From: Leptodontidium sp. MPI-SDFR-AT-0119
Lineage: Eukaryota > Ascomycota > Leotiomycetes > Helotiales > Leptodontidiaceae
Reading direction: 5' to 3'
DNA length: 64,000 bases
Assembly: GCA_020726505.1 (NCBI GenBank)
Contig: JAHLEZ010000049.1
Location: 62,001-126,000 of the forward strand
The stretch's first letter is position 1; each line of letters starts with the position of its first letter. The translations under genes and the position numbers were made by a program. The notes under the pieces are model-generated. The model saw nothing but the letters and a program-made list of their open reading frames with translations, was not told where the DNA came from and searched no databases. Below are positions 48,741 through 59,429 of the stretch, one piece after another.

Positions 48741-49290
48741 GAGGTAAGTGTGACAGCTAGAATTAGGGGCGTTTTCTAGTGGTGTACTTATGTACCTAAA
48801 TACTGCAGTTTGGCGACTGCAGGTCTGCTTTTGCCGTGACAGTAAGTTATTAATTAATAGTTTACTAAATTCCTTTATAAGAGTGTTTTCGATATATTCA
48901 TTAGGGTCATAACTATAATTTGAGTGTTTATGCCCGCCAGCGGATAGTACTTAGGAAATTTAGGTAGTAGAATAGTTCACGACAAGTAACTACACTCTAA
49001 GAACAGATTCGTTTACGTTAAATTATTCTTTAAATATAATAGAGTACCTTTAATACCTTTTAGATTTAAGACTAAATGTCGTATGAGAACTTGTACTTCG
49101 AGGGAGTAAAGTAGTCTTTATTAAGAGTAAATAGTGAGTTTAGATGTAGATCTTGTTTAACTTCACCTTTTTATAAGATATAACGGGCGGAGTATAGCCC
49201 GCGCCTCGCTAACTAGTTCGTAAGACGTGATCTCGGATATCTATTAATATAAGTACTACTACTTAAAGGGTCCCCAGAACGGAACTGGTT
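48741..49290. other. Intergenic, AT-rich
   Basis: No frame or domain. A small inverted repeat GGGCGGAGTATAGCCC occurs near 49187-49202. Nothing else seen. Confidence 0.35.
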
Positions 49291-49605
49291 ATACTTAAGC
49301 CACACCAGGTAATGCTACTAGGTAATACTACCCGGTAATGTTACCCGGTAATGCTACCCAGAGTTCCCTAGAGCCGGGAACCAGGAACTAGATATTGGCT
49401 CATACTTAAGTCACACTACTAAGTAATACTACCTAAGGTTCCTTAGTACTGGGGGGTCTAATTATACTTAAGCCACACTAGGTAATACTACTAAGTAGTA
49501 CTATTAAGTAATGTTACTAGAGTTCCCTAAAGCCGGGAACCAGGAACTGGATGTTAGCTCATACTTAGGTCACACTACTAGGTAATATTACCCCGAGTTT
49601 CCTAG
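49291..49605. repeat. Complex tandem repeat, period about 173 bp
   Basis: The start ATACTTAAGCCACAC at 49291 recurs at 49464. A variant ATACTTARGTCACAC occurs at 49402 and 49561. GAGCCGGGAACCAGGAACT-like segments recur at about 49370 and 49530. Nested inside are 10-bp blocks of the form GGTAATRCTACC. Two long units plus part of a third are present. Confidence 0.75.
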
Positions 49606-49611
49606 AGTAGA

Positions 49612-50153
49612 GCTTCCTATACACAACTCCCCATGTAAATCTCCCTATATAAATCTCCTTATATTAATCTCTTTATATATAACTTCCCGTGTATAACTTC
49701 TTATATACAACTTCCTATACACAACTCCCCATGTAAATCTCCCTATACTAATCTCCCTATATATAACTTCCCGTGCACAACTTCTTATACACAACTTCCT
49801 ATACACAACTCCCTATGTAAATCTCCCTATGTAAATCTCCTTATACTAATCTCCTTATACTAATCTCCTATACACAACTTCCCATGCACAACTTCCTATA
49901 TAAATCTCCCTATACTAATCGCCCTATGCACAACTTCCTATACACAACTTCTTATACACAACTCGCCATATACACAACTTCTTATACACAACTCCCTATA
50001 CTAATCTCCTTATACTAATCTCCTTATACTAATCTCCTTATACACAACTTCCCGTGTATAACTCACTATGTGCACAACTCCCTAAATAAACCCCTTACGT
50101 AGAACTCCCTATATATAACTCCCTAAGTTTCCCTAAACAAATCTCCCTATAAG
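49612..50153. repeat. 14-bp minisatellite array, about 38 units
   Basis: Units alternate around AACTTCCTATACAC, ATCTCCCTATATAA and AACTCCCCATGTAA, each 14 bases with a constant CTYC(C/T)(C/T)(T/C)AT core. The array begins right after the 173-bp repeat and decays near 50100-50153. Several sub-variants recur in the same order, pointing to higher-order duplication. No reading frame runs through it. Confidence 0.85.
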
Positions 50154-52062
50154 CTCGCTATACTATATTTAGCTCCGCAATTAACTTTTAGTCTCTCGCT
50201 AATACGATTATAAACGAGACGTCCAACTTTACATGACTCCTTTCTTACCTCGTTACTAAAGTAGTAAAACACTTTCCCTCGGCGCTTAGACCTGTACTCT
50301 GTAGCCTCTGCACCTTCCTATCTCGACATTACGAGGAGTCCGAAAATAGGTCCAGCAGCTCTACAGTACTCGTGCTGGGATCTCCCCGGAACTAACCAGG
50401 ACCCCCCAACTTTGAGAAATAATCGGACTGCCAAGGCAATACACGCTTTATATATGGGATAGGCTGACTATATGATGCAGAGCGCGACTTAGATCTTGAG
50501 TAGAGTAAACGGAATCTAAGAACCTAAATCTCAGATCTAGGTTTTGGGTTATTAGTCTTAGAATGCGTCCGGAGAAGGGTCTTATTGTAGCTTAGAAGAA
50601 GTGACGGCAGGGGATTAGATCTAATTACTTAGCTATTGTGGAAATCACAACTGTTTATATATATAACGCGCAATTAATTGTTGTCCCTTCCTTTAATAAA
50701 CAGCGAGTATTCCGACTCTAAGCAAGAAACTCGTCTCGCGGTATACCTTATGAAAGGGCGAGGCGTAAAGATCTGAATCTAAATCTAGAATCCTACTATT
50801 TGCTTTTAAGGAGGACTAGTTTAAACCCTCCGACCTTATACCGCACTAGGCTCTATATTATAGACAGAGCCTTAATCTTGCTTTTAATCCTTATTCTCAA
50901 GGGCTATTAAGTAACTTAGAGCGATCTTTTTAATCGGGAATAGCCTTAAAATAATAAATACTCTATAGATTAAACGAAATAACAAGAGGATTAAAAAAAA
51001 GTAAAAAGCCGAGGGTATAAATAAGAGAAAGAAGACACTAATAAAGAAAGTATATAAATTAGGAGAGTTCGATAGTATTAACGTGGCTCTAATCATTTAT
51101 AAGTATAGCCGTTATATTACGTACAAATCTACGGAGCGAAAAACATAGCCACTATCTATGGCAGAGATTATAAGTGATTGCTTATAAGCGACCGACTAGT
51201 CCTAATACTAATCTAGCAAACTGCTTATTTTATCCCGAAGAATATAATACCAGAAGATATAAAAAAGCGGGTGTCTAGATATAGTAGAGAATTTAAATTA
51301 CCTGAGAAGAAAAGTTCAGCTAACAATAATGCCGGCGCGTGAACACTGTAGCCATCGTTCGGATTTTCGAATTGCCGTAGCTCCGCTGAGCGGACAGCCC
51401 TCTAAGACAGTAATTAATCTAGTGTTTGACTTTCGTACGAGTACCTAGCATCTTACTTCGTACTTAGCATCGCCCTTATACAACCCTATTTTTTTTAGTA
51501 ACTAACGAGTTAGCTATTAAAGCGGCTATGAAACTGTGGAGCGCTGCGCCGGGCGCGTCGATTACACATCGGCGGCTATAAAACCTGTTAGCGTCCGTTA
51601 CGAATATAGACAGTGTTCTAGAACTTACTTAGGCGCTTAAAAGACGCAAATAAAACAATACGGGGTCTAAAATTAGCTTCGAAAGGTTCTCATAAACTAG
51701 AGAGGATATTCTCGAAACGATATATGTTCCTCGTCTTACTACTTAGAAAAAGCCCTTTATCCTTTTTCCCTAAAACGCTACTTACGAGGAATCTCTTTAT
51801 CTTAAAGAATCCTTTAATACAATATAACAATACTATATATAGAAGATATTATAACATAGTTTAAGGAGCCCTTAGCTCTAAATACTCCTTTATTATTAAA
51901 TAAAAATACTTTATATAGTGACATAGTCCATGGGCTCTTTTCTGATTCACCTAATAAAGAAGCTAAATCCTTAAGAACCTTGATGCCGGTGATGCCAGTG
52001 ATAAGTTCATCGAGCCGAAACGAGAAACATAACTCCCGCGAATTTAACTACGGGGATATACT
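50154..52062. other. Degenerate region, no firm gene
   Basis: On the plus strand about 50900-51330 a frame with TAA/TAG breaks reads LYYVQIYGAKNIATIYGRDY, then TAYFIPKNIIPEDIKK and REFKLPEKKSS. It looks protein-like but is unrecognised. The opposite-strand frame 50884-51096 is hydrophobic and probably its antisense shadow. GC-richer patches occur near 51540-51570. CGGCTATRAAACYTGT is repeated at about 51522 and 51573. The rest is AT-rich with nothing recognised. Confidence 0.3.
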
Positions 52063-52215
52063 TAGGGCTGAAATTTAAACTCGAATTCGACGAATTTTTC
52101 GAATAAATTGAAGTCTGAATTCGACGAATTTTAGAGTTTTTAATTTAAGATCCCCGGCCTCTGATTCGTTAGTTTTAGTGTTTTATAAGCCGAATTCGCC
52201 GAATTCGTAAAAAGT
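52063..52215. repeat. hAT terminal and subterminal repeats
   Basis: Three copies of GAATTCGACGAATT or GAATTCGCCGAATTC occur at about 52084, 52117 and 52191, close to the presumed end at 52063. Clustered short subterminal repeats are typical transposase binding sites in hAT elements. The inward copy differs by a single A/C. Confidence 0.6.
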
Positions 52216-52379
52216 GTAGATTTTATTATACTATTACTAAGATATTTATATTTTACCCTGAAATCGAGTATTCTTGTGAAATTTTAATAGCCTAAATATA
52301 TATTAAAGAAAATAAAGTTATTATTTATATAAAAATCTACCCCCTTAGTCTTAAATCGTAGTATTATACCTTCTCCCCC

Positions 52380-53350
52380 CCTTAGGGAAGGGAAACCCTT
52401 CGCGTATACTCTCTTATTACTTATATAATCGTCTTAGGCAGGCAAGGAGCCGATTATAATAATCGATCGGGAGAAGTAGTCTCGTAATCGTCGTTATTAT
52501 TTAAAAGAGTAAATTAATATAGATTCTAGACGTGTTAAATTAGTGAGCTTATTATTATTTTCAATGTAACCGTCGATTTAATCTAGATAGTAAAGCACAT
52601 AATATCGTAAAGTCCTTAATAAGAGCTCGTAAGCCTTTTGAATTCTCCTCTTATTAGCTTTGTCTTTTATATTATATAAACTTTATAAGAGTATTATTAC
52701 CCTTACTATTTTTACTTTTAAAGTATACTAGCGGATACTATATTCGTCACGACATCTAGAGAAGAGGCGTTCTATATTAACTTTAAATATTAAACAAGGC
52801 AAGAAATCACGCGCCGCCTTTATAAGTTAAGGCTATTAAATTACTACTCCTTTTATTACTTATATAAGAAGTCGGGGTCGTTATTAACACGTTTATTTTA
52901 GTCTAATAGCGCCGATTAAAGCTATTGATTTAACTTAGATATAATAGCTTATAGGCTAGCCTCTTAATCTCGCGCATGCTTATTTTATATCGCTTTTTAA
53001 TATATAATTAATATATTATTAGGTCGTTTAATAAAGGGCACAAGTTATAGATCTAGTATTTAGACTTTAGCGAGTGCTAGCCACTTAGTTATTATATACT
53101 TTTTAATTATACTTATAATCGTGTCGTATTAGCCTAGTATTATATCTACGATTATAGATGTCTTATAATAAGGGTCTAAGATATAAGCTGTAAAAATCAT
53201 CGCGTTCTTAGCCTTTAACTTCGTGTATTTAAGGTGTTTTACTTTATTAGCCTTAAACGCGTCTCAAATAGTTAAATTAAGCTCTTTATACTTGTCCTTC
53301 CCTCCGATGACTTTATTAAGTAAGTCATTTAGATCCTAGTATATCTCGAG
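52380..53350 (-). pseudogene. hAT transposase, C-terminal half with dimerisation domain
   Basis: Right to left the frame reads LNDLLNKVIGGKDKYKELN, AYILDPYYKTSIIVD and later KAARDFLPCLIFKVNIERLF, SRCRDEYSIR and YTLKVKIVRVIILL (about 52860-52640). The ARDFL...ERLF...RD pattern is the hAT family dimerisation region. TAA/TAG breaks and at least one frame change occur. It ends near 52380 without a clear stop. The gypsy-3 target duplication TCGAG (53346-53350) marks the cut. Confidence 0.72.
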
Positions 53351-53627
53351 TGTAAGGTGTTGAGTATCACGGTAGGCAAAGCTTATAAAATTACGATTTA
53401 GAAAATGTATTTAAAACTAATCTCTAGCCTTCTAAGAAGTCTAAAGGGGAAGCGTATATATAAAGGGGGTATTCTGTGCGGGGCACTAAAGCACTAGCGT
53501 GCGAGGACATACGTAGTCGTGACATGCCCTACTACTATTTAGACAAATAAAGTTCATTACACCCCCACATCAGCATTAATCCTCAGGCTTCTTAGCTTAA
53601 AGGAAACAAGTGCGCGTATATATAATA
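53351..53627 (-). repeat. gypsy-3 3' LTR, 277 bp
   Basis: It begins TGTAAGGTGTTGAGTATCAC and ends GCGTATATATAATA, the last CA having become TA. It is preceded by TCGAG. Confidence 0.92.
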
Positions 53628-54319
53628 ACTATTCTCTCTCCCCGTAGTAGCGTCCGCGATACTAAAGATTCTAACTAATCGTTGTGATTTAGTATAAGCG
53701 TTCTAGAAGGTGATTGCGCGGGAAGTAAGAACTAATTAGGGTACGATACACGATCGCATCACCATCAGTAGGGCTAAGTGCTTATTAAGTAATTAGGAAT
53801 TAATAGTTAAGTACAACTAATTATTACAATATGCGCATTTAGATTACTGCGCCAAGACCGCGATACTATATTACTATTAGTCCGTTAAACGTCGTCCGAT
53901 GGCCCTATACATATTAACGTAAAACCTATTAGAATTTCGACTTAGTATCTAGGAATAACTTTATAATTAATAAAAGAAGTTTATTTTTAGTTAAAGAACC
54001 CTAGTGTAGTTGTACTAGATTTCCTATACTCGTAGAATATGTAAATATATATAAAGAGTTAATTCGACTTTGGCTAGGCGGTGGGGAAGGTACTCCTTAG
54101 TAGCGCGTTCGTGGCTAACTAATAGGTAAATGCGGTGCAAATAATGTAAACAGGTATTTAGTAATTGCGGCTCCGCGCCCTCGCCGAGGACGTGTATATA
54201 TAACGCGTCTTAATTATAATAACAACTTTTCTTTAGCTCCCTTATATCACACAACTACCCCGGTGCCTTTACTTCTCTTAATAAATCATTTAATTATCCT
54301 TATTTATACTATTATTATT

Positions 54320-55077
54320 ATAAACTTTACTTGTTTTACTAAGAACATTATCTTCGACGACCTAGCGAATTAGCCTTAGCGCGATTCTTATGGCTAGTGT
54401 TTTAAAGTAATGCTAATTAATTCAACTATCCGCTGTATTAATAAGAAAGGTAAGAAGAATTGCAATCGTTGCTTCGCTATAAAAAACGCTTATATCTTAG
54501 TACGTACTTACTCTTGTAGGCTTTTATTAATAATAACGCGTTTTAACTTAGCGAAGGTAAACCGTATACTAACCACAAAGTAAATAGATTTCGCGTGCCT
54601 TTTATAAGAATGTCTATATTATAAAGAACCTTGCCTTAGATTTTTAATTTTAGCTTTAAGATAACTAATAGCTTTCCTTTAATAACTTTACGAATAATAT
54701 TAACCTTTTAGTCCCCGAGGGTATTTAGAACTTTTCCGCTTAGCTCTTAAAGTATAATATAATTAACTTCTTCTCGCGCGTTACCCTTAAGCCTAATAAG
54801 AAGAATCCTAATTAGGTTTTCCCTTTAGAAAGTGCCCTTAAGGTAAGTCTTATTCCCCTAGCGATTCGCCGGTAGTATATTAACGAAGTCTTAGGAATTT
54901 TATAAGTTTTATAAGAGAATAGTGCGCTTAATTAACAATATAATTAAGTTCAAGAACGCGTACACTACCACTTCCGCCTTCGAGTTCGACTAGATCCTAC
55001 ATAGATTACTAAAGGAACTCGTGGTAGAGATTCGAATATACCGCGAAGTTATAATAGTTATAGTAAGTTATTCGTAA
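54320..55077 (+). pseudogene. gypsy-3 antisense accessory gene: Cys-cluster protein
   Basis: This is read opposite to gypsy-3 gag-pol, between the chromodomain and the 3' LTR. The first part reads NIIFDDLAN, then CFKVMLINSTIRCINKKG and NCNRCFAIKNAY, giving CX2[V]-X8-C-X8-C-X2-C-X6-[Y] with Cys codons at 54398, 54434, 54461 and 54470. The spacing is close to the copia accessory protein. Stops in frame before the Cys cluster are TAG where Gln or Trp would fit. A later part in another frame reads IVRLINNIIKFKNAYTT and LLKELVVEIRIYREVI, ending at TAA 55075-55077. A TATA-like GTATATATAACG at about 54193 precedes the gene. The exon structure is unresolved and the function unknown. Confidence 0.6.
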
Positions 55078-55629
55078 CCTCCTCGCAGTTAATACATATT
55101 AATATTATACTAAGGTGGCATTACTTCTAATAACACGACTAGAGCCATCCCAGGAGATGTTTTATAATACTTTACTACTTAGTAGCGCTTACGAGTCGGG
55201 TTTAGTTTACTTTGAAGTTTTCGGGGGGTTTTTTAATAATTTGTTTTTATAAAGTAGATATCTTGTGCCTTAAGTACTTTACAATAGCGTTGCGCTATTA
55301 CTTCGTAGCTAAAATGGAACTTTTCTTTGCTCTTTATATCATTAATTATATATCGTAACATTCTTATTCCTCGCGATTTTACTATACTTCTTATACTATT
55401 GCCGAGTCTATATTAAAAGCCTTAATAAAATCCTAGAAAACCTTCGTAAGAAAATATAAAGAAAAAGTGTCTTTATTTATAGGCGGCGGTGTTTTCTTAG
55501 CCTCCCGATCTTATGTCAAGGTTTACTAGATTTCCTCGTAAGTTGCCCGGAGGTTTTACGCCTCTTTATAACCGGCATTTGACTTTCTAACCCATAGTTT
55601 TTATTATATACGTCTAGGGTTTCCTTAGT

Positions 55630-58600
55630 ATTCTCCAAATTTAAGTATACTAAGAGTTAAGTATTATAATCTTCCGAAAAGTCCTTTCATTTAATTAAGT
55701 ATTACCTAGTTTTGCTTCTTCTAATTTGCTTATACGTAAGGATGCTTTCGACTTCCCACTCTTATAAGTTGTCTTTATCGCTTAACTTCAGAAGCTCCCT
55801 AAGGGAGAAACTCCCCGGTTCGTTACTAACTCGTGCTACATATTCTTTTAGTAATAAGACGTGGAATATTAAATATAGTCTTTTATACAAGCTTAATAAC
55901 TTCAGGGTATACGTCGTATCACTTACGCATTTGATGATTTAGAATAGACTAATGTATTTTAACGACAATTTTCTAGTCTTTAATTGTATATTTTTAGTAT
56001 TTAGTATTACTTATTGTTTAATTTAGAAGTGCTTTTCCAAATGTCGAGTATTATAGTATACTTCCCGACTCTATTACGCACGACTCCAGGCTTCCGTAAG
56101 TTTAGCCCTTTGTTTGTTTAACAACTTTATTTTGTCTTAAGCAATTAGTACATCTCCTCCCTAAATCTTGTCCTTAGGGTTTTATAGTATTACTAGTTTA
56201 TAACCGTAGTATATATAAAAAGGAGTTGTTTATAGGGACTAATATAAAGAATTATTATACGTAAACTTCGCAAATAATAGTTTAGTTACTTAATTCTTTT
56301 AAGATATCTTATAAAAGGCGCGGAGATATATCTTCAAATTTTAATTTTAACGTTTTGTTTAACCATCGGTTTGCGGATAGTAAGTAGAGCTCAGTCTTTA
56401 CTTCACATATATATAAAAGCAAAGTATAAACTAGAATTTACTAGTGAACATTATACCTCTATTAGATACGATGCCCTGGGGTACACTAAAGAAGGAAAAC
56501 ACCTTCTTAAAGAGTAGTTCCACAAGTTCGGGAACATTAATCGTTTTGCGATATGCTAAATACCGGGCTATCTTCGAATATCGGTTAATAACTACTAATA
56601 TGTAATTAAGATCTAGGCCACTATATAGGTCTTTACAAGGCGGCAACCTTATGATAAAATCTATTAAAATCTCAGATTAAGGTCGCGAAGGCCTCGGGAG
56701 ACTTACTAGAAGTTTATACGACGTATGTCGTTTCGATTTAATCCTTTAATAAATATTACATTCTTTAAGATATGTTTTAATATCGTCTTTTATTTTTTCT
56801 TAAAAGTAGGTTCTACGGAGGAGCTGCGAGGTCTTCGTAATACCGTAGTGCCTTACTAACGGGTCATTATAATAAAGTTTTATAATTTTTATTCTTAATA
56901 CTGGATTATTTAGAATATAAAATTAATTGTCTTATTAGAGAAGCCCCAATATGTTCAAATTCTACTAATTATCTTATTAAGACCTATGTTTGCCTACTAC
57001 ATTAGTTATACTTTTGTAGCTTTTATCGTTACGCTAAGCGAGGATAATTATGTCCCGCAGCGGTTCCGTTATTAGGGCTAAAGCAATTTGTTTTCTTATT
57101 ATTACTCTTATCCATAATATTAAAATTAGATATTTGTAACTATTAATCCCTACGATAAGCGGCTAGCCTTTACTCCTTATATATAATAATGTCTCTACGA
57201 ATAGAGGCATTACCTTAAGGACGTTATCTAAAAGACTAGGTTTTATATACCCAACTTCCAGAATTCTCTTCTAAGTAGCCCGCACTAGTTTTATTAACAT
57301 CGGGTTCAGCCTTTTATTAATAAGATCTTTAGTAATAATAAACATATGTCTTATTATTATTTTATAATCTTCGTCTAAGAATACTTTAATATCGGCTCCT
57401 CGACTACGTAAAGTACTCGTAAAAGCTCCTTTTAGTTTATTCTAAAATATTAGTAGTCAAGCGATATCAGTAAGGCCTTTAGATTCCTAATAATCTAGTC
57501 TCCTATTAGGTCTATTCGCGGGGTTTGCGGCCCCCTTGCGATAATAGATTTTAAAGTCATAAGTAGTAAGATATATTACCCATCGTGCTTATCGACTCTC
57601 CAAATACTTTGCTATTATAAAGTAACGAAGGTTGTTATAGTTCGTAAGTACTTTAATAGTATATAAACTATCTTTAAGGTAATGTTTTCACTTTTTAAAA
57701 TACTTTACGATAGCTAGTAGCTCTCTATCGTAAGTAATATAGTTCCACTTAGTACTAGTCATTTTACGGGACTAATACACCACGGGCTTCTAATGTTACT
57801 TAGATCTTTTTGACGAAGTATTAACTTGCTAGGAGATAGTACTAGCAATTATAAACCCAAATACATCGGTTTTAAGCCGTATACGCTTCGTAGGGTTAAA
57901 GTGTATTATAACTAGTGTACTAGTAAAAGCTGTTTTCAAATTAATAAAGCTTTTCCTAGCTACATCGGAGAACATAAAGAGTCCTTTCTTAACTTCGTTC
58001 TTTATACCCTGAAGAGCCCCCGTTAAGCTTACAGTTATCTTAGAGTACCTTAATATAAATTTGTGATAGAAATTCGTAAAGCCTAGAAAAACCTAAATAT
58101 CTTTATAAGACTTTAGTTCTAGTTATTCTTAAATAAAATAGATCCGCTTAAGGTTCGCCCAAATCTCGAAAGATTTAACTTTAAACCCTAGGAACTCGAC
58201 TTCATTTACTTTAAACTCGCATTTACTAAGTTTAATAAAGAGCTTATACTTACGTAGGCGTTTAAAGACAGCTCGAATATACTTACGATATTTCTTCTTA
58301 TTCTTAGAATAAATAAAGATATTATTAAGGTAGACTACTACGAAATAATTAATTAGCCCCGCTAGCGCTTCGTTAATATACGCTTAAAACGTAGTCGAAG
58401 TGTTAGATAGCCCAAAAGGCATCATTAGATATTCAAAATATTTATATCTTATACGGAAGGCTATTTTTTATTCGTATTTTTTTTTAAATCTTAATACGGT
58501 AGTATATATTCCTTAGGTTTAGCGCCGTAAAGACTACGGCTTCGCCGAGCCGATCTAACGTCTCATCGACTAATAAAAAAGGATAGCGGTTTTTAATCGT

Positions 58601-59420
58601 TACCTTATTTAATTTATAATAATTTATACACAACCGCAAGCCTTTATTCTTCTTTAACACAAATAATATCGGCGCACTTTCGGGACTCTTAGATAGTCGA
58701 ATCTACCCCTTTTGTAATACTGTAGTTAGATATTCCTGAAGCGTGGCGAGTTGTGGCTTAGAGAGGTTATAAAGGAGGCCGTACGGAAGTAGTGCTTCGG
58801 TATTAATCGCATGTTCGAATCCGACTTATTTTTCGAGGAGGGCAGTCGGCGGATTGTCGTCGCATACATCTGCCAAATCTACGAGCTAGTCTAGTAATTG
58901 TGTTAGCTTAGGATCTTTAATTTGTAACGCTAGTACTTATAACGGGTTTCCGCCGGCGGTATACAAACGAATATCTCACGACTGCCTCGAACATCTGTAA
59001 GATCCCTATTATCTTAGGCAATCGCATTCGAATTAGGATAAGAACATAATATATAGTACTATTTTAGGGTTAACATTAAGGGCCTTAGTAAACTCATTTA
59101 TTATTACGATTTGGATTTTATCCTAAGTCGGGGCGTAGGCCTACTTCTTGAGTTTCTAGTCGTAGTACCTGGCTCCCTTGTGTTCTAAGAACTTTATTCT
59201 AAGAACTAAGTTATACCTTAAATCTTTGTAATTATAGAATCTTTCTCGAAAGGTTCTCGAGATCCCATAGTCGTCTTATATACTTATATTAAGGTCATAG
59301 GCGTTAGTTACTCGGAAGCGGTGCTTATTAAAGGTCACGAACTTTTAATTACATTTAAATAAAGGGAGAAACCTTAATTTTTTGGCATTATATTTATTAA
59401 GAAAGTTATAATTTAAGTTA
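55630..59420 (-). pseudogene. gypsy-3 pol: protease, RT, RNase H, integrase, chromodomain (degenerate)
   Basis: The reverse transcriptase carries VVVYLNNIFIYSKNKKKYRK, with YLNN at 58321-58332 where YLDD is required. EFLGFKVKSFEIWANLKRI follows. RNase H has YQSRKMTSTK and TYDRELLAIVKYFKK (about 57850-57700). The integrase core (56646-56431 open) has LIDFIIRLPPCKDLYSGLD, and PQGIVSNRGIMFTSKF where the second catalytic Asp is now Asn (about 56461-56463). The C-terminus reads LIFHVLLLKEYV and then a chromodomain, EWEVESILTYKQI and QYLIK-KDFSEDYN. The chromodomain places it with chromodomain-bearing gypsy elements, which target heterochromatin. The protease lies at about 59400-58950 and is poorly readable. 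Confidence 0.88.
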
Positions 59421-59429
59421 CTATTTATT

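Noticed and set aside
49612..50153. CRISPR-like array
   Set aside because: Units are contiguous 14-mers without spacers, in a eukaryotic transposon context.
50884..51096. Hydrophobic minus-strand frame that could be a membrane protein
   Set aside because: The opposite strand has a more protein-like frame extending well beyond it; the hydrophobicity follows from antisense AT-rich codons.
58805..58820. tRNA-like TTCGAATCC
   Set aside because: It lies inside gypsy-3 RT coding sequence and no cloverleaf can be built around it.
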